The translations under genes and the position numbers were made by a program. Positions 31,361-43,643 of a stretch of DNA of 64,000 bases are shown here, piece after piece. How positions within the stretch are numbered: the stretch's first letter is position 1; the number at the start of each line of letters is the position of its first letter. Source of the stretch: Erythroxylum novogranatense (lineage: Eukaryota > Streptophyta > Magnoliopsida > Malpighiales > Erythroxylaceae); NCBI GenBank assembly GCA_029891385.1, contig CM057224.1, positions 34,539,005 through 34,603,004 on the forward strand. Direction: 5' to 3'. The notes beneath the pieces were generated by a model. The model did no database searches. It was not told where the DNA came from and saw only the letters and a program-made list of their open reading frames with translations.

Positions 31361-34146
31361 TGTTGGGTCCCGGTTTGGAAATCGGACCCCAACTAGAACA
31401 ATAGAATCATATACGTTGGATCCCGCTTCTAGAACCCAATCTTGAAAACATAATCGAAACACATGTGCAAAACGTGAGCAAACTTGTACTTGGCGAAAAT
31501 AAAATCCATGAAATCAAATCATATCAAAAGCGAAGGAATCGAAAGCAAATCGAATCGTAGGAACAGAAACATAATCGATTCGAACGGTCCAAAATAACAA
31601 ATGGTTCGATCGAACTGAAACAAATTTCCGACATCCGAGAACGTGTAACTGAGAAGAACTAGTGTTGGAATACCTTTAGACTAAACCAATCCTCAATCAA
31701 ACTCGATTCATAACATTCCTCGCAATCATGCAACAGCTAAATCTCATCTTTAACAAATCTTGTACTTATTCTCCTTCATATTCATTTATACTCTTGACAT
31801 TAAATCAAATAGTAACTTAAATCCCTCAATGAATTCATACGAACTTAAATACATCAATCTCACATTCATCCATAACTCAATTCAAATACATAAGTTTCAT
31901 AATCAGGTCACAAACCATAATTCACTTTTCCATTGCATATACATATCCATAAATCAATTTCATCATGATATACATGCTTACAAAACCTTAGAGGCATTCG
32001 AAGCCATTTTATAACATCAATATCAAAACCCAAAAGTGCTCAACATGCCAAAGATCTAAATCTTGCAACATATTAACTTAAAGGCCAATCATAAGCATAA
32101 CGATCGGACATCTAGACATGCTTTCATCCGACCTCCCTCTTGATACCTGGAGATGGGGATGAAAGGGGGGGGTGAGCTTTACAGCTCGTGGATACACATT
32201 TATAATAAAGAATAAGCAAAACCATTTCCAAAAGATAAATCATTGCCGTGATACACTTTGAAATCATAGTAATTGTGTATGTAAAAGCCATTCTTGCTTG
32301 ATCTTGAAACAATTCATGAGTGGAATTCAAAACATGAATGCATGAAACATGATAACAGATCATAAGCACATAACATAACATGATGGTTTGGGTTGTCCCT
32401 AGTTCATGACGTACTACACATGCCATCGAAATGTTGATGTGTAGACGTAGTTTCGTGAGGGAATCCTTGTGAGAAACCCTATGCCACTAGCGGGCAGGCG
32501 GGAGAAGCCTTTTCGTGGGTCAATGTGCACTTGACTATTCGTGAGGGACATACCACAAACCCACATAAATATGCATGATTCATTTTCTTGTAAACTTGTT
32601 TGCCAAACTGGCACTTGCTTGTAAACTTGCTTGTAAACTTGCTTGTCATATATTCGTAAAACATGATTTCATGTACATGTATTCTTGAAAGGCGAAAAAC
32701 CCCTTTTGGAATCCTTTTCATAATTCATGAATGCAAATCATATAATAACCTATAATCATTCATAATAGTATGTAATGCATGTTAGAGTAGTGCCCTAAAG
32801 GCAATCGCCTTTAGCGCATTTTGTACAAATTTGTGTACAGTTTTTATAAATAAATAAAGAAAGGCATTTTTTATTACGTTGCTGTTCATTATTTATGAAC
32901 TGATATTGATCAATAAGCAAATTAATAAAGTCCATGATATATGACATAGCATGAAGGAAATTATGATGTGATCATACTACTGAGATTCCTATCATATGCA
33001 ATTATGTCAGTATCTAAATTATCCCTAGTCATAGGATTACTGAGACTAGACATCGGTAATCCGGAAAGACTAGCACATCTCAAGCTCCTTGATTTGATCA
33101 AGCAGTGGATCTCAAAAACTGTACATATGAGATATTTAGGGTTGAGATGTGGATGCTTACTAGAGGTAGTAAGTACATTGGTTGACCTGCTATGAGATCA
33201 TCACATGGATGTACTATTCTAATGTCAGTGATAATCTCATCATAGCAATGGTGCAAGTATCCTTAGACTTGAGGTACTCAAGGATATCTTGGATGCCGAT
33301 TCTGTGCTTTGACTCCATTCCTTGTTGCCTCACAGAGGTCGCTCATAGGGTGGTGATTGGGTACAGTTTGAGGTATTCGAAGGTAATTGAGTAGCCAATA
33401 GAGGATTCACCACTTCTGTGATAGCAGAAGATGATACCCATGGCCTCTTGTCAGGGTCATTACTTGGAAATCTCTGATCAGAGTACATATGTCATGAAGA
33501 GTGTCTTCATTGACATATTAAGTATTAAGTAATGAGTCCCAGGATAAGAACTGAAATCACTTGGACTAGATTTGACGTAGTCAGTCTAGTAAGAGTTGAC
33601 ACATTGCCCATACTCATAACCAAGTGGGGTATAGCATGGTGAAAGGACGAATTGCACGGTAATTGTCTATGGAAGGGTTCGTGATATGGTCCATGATGAA
33701 TATATGTTTATTCGTCAAACCAATTACTTTCCGGTCAATTGGGGGTCATGATGTGTTGCTAGATACCGCTCATGACTTGCTTAGATTAAGTGTTGATCTA
33801 AGTGGCCAACATAACCGGGAACCTAATGGGTCACACGCATAAGAGTGTCTCGGAGAATTTTTTAAATAGTTTTGGACAGAGATCCAATAAATGGAGAGTA
33901 ATCGGATTAAATGGATCCCGATGAGATCGAGATATGTCCCGATGAGATCGTGACATCGATATTGCTGAAAAACATTTTCGGGGGTTTTTCCCATAATGGA
34001 CCCGTGGGTTGGTAGGACCGACCCCAATGTGACTGGACCACTTCAGCATTTATTTATATATATATATTATTAATTAATTAAGTAATTAATTAATATATAT
34101 ATATACTTGCAACGTGGATGAAGGAGGAGGGGCTTAGTCATCTTAA

Positions 34147-34194
<48 letters not shown>
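34147..34194. repeat. (TA)n microsatellite expanded in the 5' LTR
   Basis: About 48 bp of TA repeat here, versus about 18 bp at the homologous position near 60838-60854 in the 3' LTR. The two were identical at insertion, so this is a post-insertion length change. Confidence 0.85.
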
Positions 34195-34203
<9 letters not shown>

Positions 34204-34230
34204 CTAACGTGGGAGCTTGATGACCATTAG

Positions 34231-34271
34231 CTTTTATATGTCTTTAAATGAGTTATAAGACATATAAAAGG
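34231..34271 (+). promoter_or_regulatory. TATA box inside a perfect 14-bp inverted repeat (copia LTR)
   Basis: CTTTTATATGTCTT (34231-34244) is the exact reverse complement of AAGACATATAAAAG (34257-34270), with a 12-nt loop. The right arm contains the likely TATA box (TATAAAAGG). The same structure is in the 3' LTR at 60886-60925. Confidence 0.75.
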
Positions 34272-34660
34272 TGAGAAGAAAAAAGGTGATCTACGGTGGC
34301 TTTTAAAGAAGGAAGGAAGGATTTTGAGAAAATCCAAAACATTCTCTCTTCTCACCAACGATCAAGCTTTCTTCTTCTCCAATTTTCATCTTCCTCCATC
34401 GATTCTTCCAAGCTCTCCAAGGAAAAAGGTAGGAGCTAGCACTCTTTACTTTGTTCTAGCTATTCCCGGGTCAAAGGGTTTGTCCCGGTTAGGTTTTCCG
34501 ATCTCTGCGTGGATACCGTTAGAGACGGTCTCCTTTGATCGTTTTGGTTTGACTTTGTTATATAGTCATATGGATCTTGGCTTTCGGGAAGGTCTCAGAA
34601 CAAAAATTTTTGTTTTCTGCACTGTGAGCATGTGATGCTCACACCGGGATTTTCCTACAG

Positions 34661-34672
34661 TGGTATCAGAGC
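34661..34672 (+). other. primer binding site of the Angela-like element
   Basis: TGGTATCAGAGC lies one base after the 5' LTR and is complementary to initiator tRNA-Met. Confidence 0.95.
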
Positions 34673-35780
34673 CACTTGTGTCGTATATAACGAAGAAACC
34701 ATGACTATGTCGGAGTTCCTTATTGCTTGTGACGATGATGCATATTAATTGAGTGAATTTCGAATTCAGTATAGAAATATATTTTTCGAAATTTTCTTGC
34801 CCAGATATGTTCACAAGATGTTGCATATGTCTGTGGAAGCTCGGGATTTATCAATGTGATTTGATATGGTTTTGCTAATTTATTCCCTAATGTTCTGGTT
34901 GCTGTCTTTGTGCACATTCCTTGAATAGACATGCTTATAAATTAGAGAATAAATTGTAGAAAAATTTTTTTCTGATTTTCTTTCACCGAAATGTCTCTAA
35001 GATGTTTATTAATGTCTATAAGAAAGGAAAAATGTTTTCGAGGTGATTTACTATTTATTTGAGAATTTATTGTGTGCTTCTGGGAATAACTGTGTTGAGG
35101 AACACAGATTCTACATTGGCTTAGTTGCTGAGGTTGAATGAGTTTTTGATGGAAATAAATCCTGAAAAAATTCATGGAGCATTTTGTAAACGTTTTGTAA
35201 CCTCTGTAATTTTCTCAGAATTTATTGAAATTGTTTCAATGAGGTTTTCAAGCAAAAGGCAAAGCTTGACAGTTTTGAGAAAGTTGCTGGAGCTATTTTG
35301 TTTGAAATAAGAAATTGTGTAGATTTCAGTTCCAATGCCTTGGATCATTTTTAATGTGATTAAAAATGTGTTATATTGATGATGTATGCTTTCCAAATTG
35401 AATTTCTTGAAATTGGGTTTCCAAACAATTTTCGGATGTCAAATGTGTCTCATTAGCGTCTCGTTAGTATATTCCCTTATCTTGATTGTTTTGGCCGTCA
35501 CAAATTTTGTGATCAGTGCCGAAGTAGTCTTGATAAAGTGTAGACTACCTAGAGATACTTAGGGTGATAGTTTGATATTCGCAAAATTATTTGGAAATCT
35601 AAATGAATAAGAGTGTATTTATCGATTTCAAGTTTTTCATGTATAGTTTGACTATATATGGTAAGCAACAATGAAAGTGTTTCATTGGTACATCAAGGTA
35701 AAGTGTAATAGACTTGGTGTTGTGAATTTGAACTGCATGGATTGAGAAATTAGCCGATTAGATAGCAATTCCACACGGAT

Positions 35781-35931
35781 AAGTCGACTTACACATGCAT
35801 AAGTCGACTTGTCTGTGCACTGTAGAAGTATAAGTCGACTTGTTCGTGCACAGTTGCAAAGGTCGACTTACACTTGCTTAAGTCGACTTATACAGAGGCA
35901 TAAGTCGACTTATACATATACAAGTCGACTT
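35781..35931. repeat. array of seven AAGTCGACTT palindromes
   Basis: Palindromes start at 35781, 35801, 35832, 35860 (AGGTCGACTT variant), 35880, 35902 and 35922. Centre spacings are 20, 31, 28, 20, 22 and 20 bp. Intervening bases are mostly TACACATGCAT-like but variable. Confidence 0.93.
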
Positions 35932-36141
35932 ACAACATGCATAAGTGGGATGATGGATGATTTTAGGTATAGATTCAATGTGATTGATGAATTGCCCTAA
36001 ATCGTTCCATATAGTCAAGGTGACTATAATCCTATAGCTTGGAGAAGAAGTAGATGAGACCTGAAAACTCTCACACTTAATATGAAAACTCACGTCTTCC
36101 ATTAATATGGGGAGAACCAGAGTTCTTATAGAGTTGGGTTG

Positions 36142-36525
36142 TTGGGTAAACCCAAGCTCACTCTATCTGAATATGTTGAACCATGAAAATAAGATTTTCG
36201 GATTAATGGGTCGGTTTTCACTAGAAGCATTGATTTGTTGAGTAAACTCAAGGTCAACGTGGACAGAGGCGAAATTGGGTAGTGTACATTAGATGTACGC
36301 GCATCAAGAGTTGATAACCCAATGTGTGTGCATACATCACGAGTTGATGGCACTAGTCAATAGTTGCATCTATAAAGTAATTGGTATGACCGATACCTGC
36401 CGATTAATCTAAGGTGGCTTGTTGGGTAAACCCAAGGTCATTTTAGTAATGTCGGATATCTAAGATGCAATTGGTATGACTGATACCTACCGATTGACCT
36501 AAGGTGGCTTGTTGGGTAAACCCAA
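36142..36525 (+). repeat. four dispersed TTGGGTAAACCCAA hairpins
   Basis: Hairpins at 36142-36155, 36238-36251, 36422-36435 and 36512-36525, each followed by (G)GTCA or GCTCA. The second reads TTGAGTAAACTCAA, changing both sides of one base pair. The last two lie in a ~88-90-bp tandem duplication (about 36381-36560). Confidence 0.88.
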
Positions 36526-36714
36526 GGTCATTGTTAGTAATATCGGATATCGACTCACTAGGACATTTTGTCATAATGTTTCTTGGATTCGTACTGAGGG
36601 TTATGGATTCTTTGAAACTAGTGCGAGCCATATGCATGTCATGCAAGTCCTTATGATTATGCATTTAATTCTATTCTAACATTCTTTCTCTCTTTCTCTT
36701 TAGGTTGATTGAAG

Positions 36715-39700
36715 ATGACTTCAAGTGTGAACTTGCTAAACTTATGGATTCCAACAAATTAATCGGACCAAATTTTCTCGATTGGTGAAATCGAAATTGT
36801 TCTCGATCCGAGGAACTGGATATGTCCTTGATGTTCCACTTCTGATCCACTGCCGTTGAAGCTTCGATGAGGATCGAAAGTTTATTGAAAGCATCTCAAA
36901 GACGGTGACATAGCAACTGTATTATGCTTGCCTCGATGTCACCAGAGTCGCAAAGCGCATGAGTCTATGGATGCTCATACTATAGTGTTTCATCTTAGGA
37001 GAGTGTTTGATGAGCAAGCTCGGTCGAAAGGTTCGAGACCTCGAGGTTACTCTTCACTACTAAGATGACTCAGTTCATCTGCGGTGCAAGATGCACCAAG
37101 ATGAATGGGTATATTGAGAGGTTGGCTGTCTTAGGTTTTGTCATGGATTATGAATTAAGTGTTGACTTAATTCTAGTTGGATTGTCGATAGTTATTCACG
37201 GTTTGTGTTAAACTATCGGATGAATCGAATATCCACGACAATCCACGAGTTGATCAACTCGCCAAGACAAAGCAGAGCAAGCTATCAAGAAGGATAGCAA
37301 GCAAGTGCTTATGGTGGACTCTTCTTCCGGTTCCAAGAAAAGAAACTGAAGAAGAAGAGGTCTAAGCTGAAAGGAAGTATAGTCAAGAAGAAAACCAAAG
37401 AGACGCACTAAAGGAACTTGCTTCCATTGTGGCAAGGCGCCACCGGAAGAGGAACCGAAAGTCTATCTGGAGGAATTGAAGCGAAGAAGGCATCGGATGC
37501 CTCGACTTCTTCGTATGTTTGTCATTGAGGTTAATCTGTTTCGATCATAACATATGGGTATTAGATACGGTTGTGGCTCACACATATGCAATGATATCAC
37601 GAGGCCTCGAGGACGATGAGATGACTCGTGAAGGAGAACTAGACTGCGTGTGAGAAATGGAGCAAGAGTTGCTACATTAGCCGTGGCACTTACTTTTGTC
37701 ACTCCCCACTGGGCTAGTAATTAAATTGGATGAATGTTATTTTGTACTGTATTAACAAAGAACATATTATACATTTCTTGTTTAAATAGAATTTGGTTTC
37801 CATTTGACTTTTAGTAACAATGGTTGTTCTATTAGTTTGAATGGAATGCTTTATGGTACTGGTACATTATGCAATGGAATTTACATATTAGATATGTCAC
37901 ATCCAATAATGAATGTCAATGACATGAAAAGACATAAACGAGATAATTTAAAATCAACTTACTTATGGCATTGTCACCTTGGCCATATAAATGAGAGACG
38001 CATAGCTAAGCTCCATAAGAGTGGAAGTTTATGGTCATTTGATTATGAATCATATGACACATGCGAATCTTGTTTATTAGGCAAGATGACTAAGTTGCCC
38101 TTTAAGGGAAAGGGTGAACGAGCGACTGGAGTATTAGACCTAATACATTCAGATGTATGTGGTCCGATGTCCATCTATGCCAGAAGTGGTTGTCTTTACT
38201 TCATTACCTTTATCGATGATTATTCTCGATATGGGTACCAGATGTCGATGAGATACAAATCAAGCATTTGAAAAGTTCAAACAATTGAAATGAAGTAGAA
38301 AACCAACTTGGGAAAAGTATCAAGACATTACGATCGGATCGTGGTGGGAATACTTAGACCAAGAGTTTTGGATTATCTCAAAGATAATGGGATTTTATCT
38401 CAATGGACTCCTCCTTACACACTGACATAATGGTGTGGCAGAAGGAGAAATCGAACCTTATTAGACATGGTACGATCAATGATGGGCTTTGCAAAGTTAC
38501 CAAAATCCTTTTGGGGTATGCACTCGAGGCATTTGTTTACTTGCTAAGCGAGTTCCATCAAAGACAGTTGATGTTACTCCATATGAGATGTGGACTAACA
38601 AAAGACCCTATCTTACTCATTTGAAAGTTTGGGGCTGTCCGACATGTAAGCGGACACGGTCGAGATAAACTTGATGCAAAATTTGACAAGTGTTTATTAG
38701 TAGGATATCCTAAAGAAACAATGGGATATCGCTTATACCTTCTTTGAGGAAGAAAAGGTGTTTGTTTGAAAGCATGTTGTCTTTTAGAGAAAGAGTTTCT
38801 TTTACAAGAAGGCGATGGGAGCAAAATAGAACTTGAAGAAGTTCAAGATCTTGTGACAGACGCAGATCAATCGCTGAACTCAAAGCTGTGACTCATCAGA
38901 TGAAGTAACAGTTCAACCTTCTACAACACATGAAATTAAATAGGTCACGTAGGATACGCTCTGTTCTGAGAGATATGGATTTCTCGAATGAACAGAATGA
39001 CGTATTGCTCATAGAAGATAATGAGCCTACCACCTATGAAGAGGTTACGAAGAGTTGAGTCGAGAAATGGCTTCAAGCCATGAAAGTTGAAATGGATTCC
39101 ATGTATGAAAACCAAGTATGGACTTTGGTTGAGGCACCAAAGGAATCAAACCCATAGGGTGCAAATGGGTTTTCAAAAAGAAAACCGACATGGATGGTAA
39201 TGTAATTACCTATAAAGCAAGGCTTGTGGCTAAAGGTTTTCGTCAAAGACAAGGAGTTGACTACGACGAGACCTTCAGCCCAGTAGCAATGCTTAAATCC
39301 ATTAGGATACTCCTAGCCATTGCCACTCATTATGATTATGAGATATGGCAAATGGATGTGAAGATAGCTTTCCTAAACGGAAATCTAACTGAGGATGTGT
39401 ATATGACACAATCTGAGGGCTTCACCTCCTATGATGGCGAAAAGGTATGCAAGCTTAAAAAATCCATCTATGGATTGAAGCAAGCATCCAGGAGTTGGAA
39501 TATCCGTTTTGATGAGGTAATCAAAGAGTTTGGTTTCTCACAAAATCTGGATGAACACTGTGTGTATAAGAAGGTTAGTGGGACTGCAATCGTATTCCTT
39601 GTGCTGTATGTAGATGAAATATTATTGCTAGGAAACGATGTCTCGATGCTACAATCAGTCAAGATTTGGTTGTCCAAACAATTTTCCATGAAAGACCTTG

Positions 39701-40236
39701 GTGAAGCAACTTATATCCTTGGGATAAGGATCTATAGAGATAGATCAAAAAGATTGCTTGGTCTTTCACAATCAACGTACATAGACAAGATGCTAAAGAG
39801 GTTTAGCATGGAGCAATCCAAGAGAGGGTACCTTCCCTTGACTCATGGGATAACACTCTCGAAATCTATGTGTCCTAAGACACAAGATGAGAGGATGCGC
39901 ATGAATATGATCCCGTATGCATCTGCGGTAGGATCTATCATGTATACAATGCTATGTACGAGACCCGATGTATCATATGCTCTAAGTGTTACGAGCAGAT
40001 ACCAATCGGATCTGGTGAGGGTCCTTTGGGTGGTCGAGAATATCCTCAAGTACTTGCGAAGGACTAAGGATGTTTTCTTGATATATGGAGATGGAGATCT
40101 CGGTGGCGGTATCTGATGCGATTTTCAATCGATAAGGATAATTCCAAATCCCAATCAGGTTACATATTTACATCGAACGGCAAGCGCCGGTTGGAAGAGT
40201 TCCAAACAAGAGACGACTGCTGATTCAACGACCGAT
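36715..40236 (+). pseudogene. copia gag-pol of the Angela-like element (broken; 5' part)
   Basis: Gag starts at the ATG 36715 and soon meets stops; the zinc knuckle has CFHC (~37420) but its His and last Cys are gone. GAG-pre-integrase and integrase start in 37804-38271 (LWHCHLGHINERRIAKLH, CESCLLGK, HSDVCGPM, FIDDYSRYG). Reverse transcriptase is the longest open piece (39190-40116): CKWVFKKKTD precedes it, then KARLVAKGFRQRQGVDYDE, WQMDVKIAFLNG and KKSIYGLKQASRSWN. The catalytic motif reads YVDE instead of YVDD, which should abolish activity. RNase H begins (SQSGYIFTSNGK, ETTADSTTD) and is cut by Tekay at 40237. Confidence 0.88.
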
Positions 40237-42456
40237 TGTAATATCCCGTCACCGATGGGATGGGAACAATTCCTCTCATACATATTATGTATACATATTT
40301 TGCATCTGTATTCATAGCCTCTGCATATTTGATAAATGTTCGGCATTTCATAAGCTTATGTATGTACATGCATGTATGGCAGATTTCCGACGTGATTGTG
40401 AAATTGGAGAATTGTGATTTAAAGTAAATTGTGTTATTAGTGAATTTGATATCTTAGAGCTTTGATTTATGAAATTAGAGAGTCAAATTGAATTTAGGAA
40501 TTGAGAATTGAAATTTGGAGTATGTGATTAAAGGTTTTCTATTTTTTTTGAATTATAGGAATTTTTCTGAAATTTTCGGAGTATTAGGCCTGGACCGGAA
40601 AAATGGCGTAGTGATTGATTAATTTCGATTTCAGTTCCGAATTTGATAGATAATTGATATGAGATAATTTAAATTATGATTTGAGGAATTAGGGTATAAA
40701 CCATTGGAATTCAGGAGAAATTAAAATTAGAAATTGGATTGAGGTGGTTCGGATTGGACTTGTGACAATTGAAATTGCCAAACAAGCCTTAGTGAGTCTT
40801 AGTATTTAAACCTTCCCTCTTTGAAAATATGATCCACGATGTTTGTTTCTTCCCTTGAGAAAATTGCTTTGATCTCCTTCTTCCTTGCGTGGATCTTAGT
40901 TTGGAGTTGTTTCTTGCTTTCTTCTTGCAAGTTAATCCTTCCTTACCCTTGATTAATCATCCCTTTGGCTTGGAGTTGGAAGAGAATGGTTTTGGGTGGA
41001 TTTGGAGGAAACTGTGGATGTGCATGAGAGCGGGAGTTTGAGTTTTTCTTGGTATTCTCCAAGGGTTTAAGCCTGAATCAAGTAAGTTATTGCTTATTCA
41101 TGTTTTCTATAGTTTGATTAAGGCATGAAATTAAGTGATCAATTGTTTAGGAAGTTAGAAATTTTCGGATGATATAGGTTTTAGGGCAAATGTGGATTTT
41201 GATTTGGGTGTTTATGGAATAATGCTTATTTGATGGATTGAAGGTTAGAAATAAGTTGTGTTAAGTTTATAATATTGTTTTGGAGTGTTTTGAATGAATT
41301 TGGATGGAATATATCTGAGAAATTTGGGAAATTTCTGGGTTTTCTGGCGAATCTGCGATCGCATACGTCATGGTGTATGAAGAACACGCCATGTGGCGAA
41401 TTTTGGCCCACGTCGTGGCGTGCATAATCTGTCTGTATGGCGAAGAAAGGATTGTTCGTCATGGGCAAGCGAGGACGCCGCTGGCATGGAGAAATGTGGC
41501 TCGCCGCAATGAGGAATGGACGCCGCGGCGAGGAAGATTATTTTCCGACTTTGTAAATTGGGGATTAGGAATTTGATGATGTAATTAGTTATGAATGGAT
41601 TTCAATTTAGAGATTTTGAATTCGGGATTTAGAGTATGAGATCGGGAAATTCGGATTTGTGTCGGAAATGTCATAACATGCATAGTACGTAAATCATTTG
41701 ATATTTGCATACTTGACTATTGAAATTGGTAAACTTAGTGATATTCAAATATTCTGGTTATTGTAGAGGCCCAAGTGGAGCGTCGATCCTCTGACGCAGC
41801 TGAGACTTCCCAGCAGTAGCTCAGAAGTTTAGAGGTGAGTAACCTAGTTGGTTTCTCAATCTCTGATGTGCTTTGTATGTGAACTATCTGTGATTGTGCT
41901 GTGAATTTGATATGGGATTTATTGCAACTGTGTGATTGTGATTTTATGAATTTCTGATTTATGATGTGTTGCTTTGTACGCAATTCTGCGTAATACATGA
42001 ATTGGGTAAACCATCGATGATGGTTACTCTTTGAGTTTCGCAAACTCACCCAAATTGCGACTATTTTTCAGGACAGCGGTAGTGTGACTTCTAGTTCCGA
42101 ATTTAGAGACTTTTCTGCTTGTGTGTGTGTGCTTGTGAGAGAGGCGTGGCCCATGTGTCGGTCGATTAGGGATCCTTTGTGATATTTTGGGGATGACTTA
42201 GATAGGAGTTAATCTTCTCTATTTTGGACTTGTTCAATTGTATATATGACGAGATATTGTATTTAGGGTTTATGAATGAAATGAGAAGTACTCTTTTGGT
42301 TTCAACTTTAGTGAAATTGATATTACTGCTTATATATTATTGATACCAAAAGGTTTATTCGAAGTGATTGTATCGTAGTGCACCCTCATCGTAGGGTATG
42401 TATCGGTAGGACCTACAGGCGTATCGGTGTATACTCTACGGTTAGGGGGCGCTACA
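40237..42456 (+). repeat. 5' LTR of the Tekay-like element (2220 bp)
   Basis: It ends GGGGGCGCTACA before the primer site. It contains a GTAAGTT donor at 41082, a CpG-rich core (about 41350-41540), the AGGTGAGTAACCTAG donor module at 41833, twin hairpins at 42008-42047 and the TTTTTCAG acceptor at 42071. Confidence 0.95.
41835..42071 (+). other. candidate intron within the Tekay LTR
   Basis: GTGAGT donor and CTATTTTTCAG acceptor bound 237 bp; the 3' LTR has the identical arrangement (58479-58715). The donor and acceptor modules are shared with LARD A. Alternatively the donor at 41082 pairs with the same acceptor. Motif-based only. Confidence 0.35.
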
Positions 42457-42460
42457 TTGG

Positions 42461-42472
42461 TGGTATCAGAGC
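42461..42472 (+). other. primer binding site of the Tekay-like element
   Basis: TGGTATCAGAGC lies four bases after the LTR end and is complementary to initiator tRNA-Met. Confidence 0.95.
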
Positions 42473-42633
42473 ATGGTTTGGCATCTTTTGGGCATAGTAT
42501 TTTAGGCCTGAATTTCGTAAAAAAAGCAAGAAATTGACCAGAATTGTGATTTTATTGTAGGTCATCTGTCTTTGGTGATCAGGTAGATCACTCAGCTGAC
42601 CAAGGATCAGTAGGAGCTAGTAGAGAGTCTTCT

Positions 42634-43536
42634 ATGCCTATGTTTGAGGAGCAGCCTCCTGTAGTTCCCATGAGACGGGAACGGAGGTATGATCGTCTGC
42701 ACAAGCAGGGAGTTGTGGATTTTTATGGCAGCACAGACCCTGCTGAGGTTGAGGGTTGGTTAGAGAGGACCGATCAGGTCCTAGATCAGATGGACTGCGA
42801 CCCCGATGAGCGTTTTGATTACGCCATCTCTTTGCTTCAGGGTCCAGCGTATCAGTGGTGGAAGACTGTCCCGGGTAGTTCCACCAGACCCTGTGTTCTG
42901 ACTTGGGTGGATTTTCTGAAAGCTTTTCGAGATAACTTTATGCCCAAGGATTACATGGAGATGAAGATGCAAGAGTTCCTAGATTTGAGACAGGGGTCTA
43001 TGGCAGTGGCCGACTATGAGGTCCGGTTTAATGAGTTGTCGGCGTATGTATCTGTTTTGATTTCCTCTGAGGCAGATAGGTGTCGGAGATTTGAGGGAGG
43101 GCTGAATCTGGATATCCGTACCAGGTTAGCCCGGTCAGATATGGGCACCTTTGTAGAGCTGAGGTCATTCTTTGTCGAGTTGAGCACTTTTGAGGATCGA
43201 GTTGAGGTTGGTCAGGGATCTCGAAGCAAGAGATCCAGTGATAGTCGAGGCGCTCGGTAGGAGCTCTAGCGAGCCCTTGAGGCGGGATCAGATTTTGGAG
43301 GTCCTGACATACAGTTACAGTCCGAGAGGTCGATTTGGGCAGTCTGGTGGTAGCAGTGGTAGTGGTCGAGGCTCCGGCCAGCTTCCTCCTTTGTGCGAGT
43401 TTTGTGAGAGGAGGCATAGTGGGGAGTCTTTGGAGGTTCACGGGAGCTTGCTTGAGATGTGGCTCGATGGAGCATCAGATCCGGCATTGTCCAGAGATTT
43501 TGGGAGCTCGATCGCTTCCGATGGGAGGCCGGTAAT
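42634..43536 (+). pseudogene. Tekay gag (Retrotrans_gag plus zinc knuckles; frameshifted)
   Basis: The main body is open at 42634-43260: DFYGSTDPAEVEGWLERTDQ, then GPAYQWWKT, then WVDFLKAFRDNFMP, the Retrotrans_gag core. An in-frame upstream extension makes the true start uncertain. A frameshift near 43230 moves the frame to a Gly/Ser-rich linker (RGRFGQSGGSSGSG) and a CEFCERRH half-knuckle. A second shift near 43420 leads to CLRCGSMEHQIRHC, a complete C-x2-C-x4-H-x4-C knuckle. The protein would have been the structural capsid precursor; the copy is non-functional. Confidence 0.9.
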
Positions 43537-43643
43537 GCTGACGGTATGCGTGAGTCGTGGTAGTGGACTGGATTGAGGGTAGGCGAGCTCGGGGTGAGCT
43601 GGAGATTTCTTTGTAAGTCCGAGAGTCGGGGTAGTCGTTCGCG

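Larger units (their letters stand above)
32780..34659 (+). repeat. 5' LTR of the Angela-like element (1880 bp)
   Basis: It has TG..CA ends and is followed by the primer site. It contains an expanded (TA)n tract (34147-34194) that is much shorter in the 3' LTR, and a 14-bp inverted repeat holding the TATA box. A GTAGGA donor-like site lies at 34429. Confidence 0.95.
34673..36714 (+). other. 2-kb untranslated leader of the Angela-like element, with two hairpin arrays
   Basis: No gene. It holds the AAGTCGACTT palindrome array (35781-35931), four TTGGGTAAACCCAA-type hairpins (36142-36525) within ~88-bp repeats, and a strong pyrimidine tract ending TTTAG (36687-36703). That tract lies 11 nt before the gag ATG and looks like a splice acceptor; a donor-like AAAG|GTAGGA lies in the LTR at 34429. 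Confidence 0.7.

Noticed and set aside
32612..32646. Short ACTTGCTTGTAA triplication taken as a minisatellite
   Set aside because: Only about three 12-bp units in the old LTR, too small to support a separate feature.
35781..35931. A CRISPR-like array at the AAGTCGACTT repeats
   Set aside because: The repeats are 10-bp palindromes with irregular 10-21-bp gaps in a plant retrotransposon leader, not CRISPR repeats and spacers.
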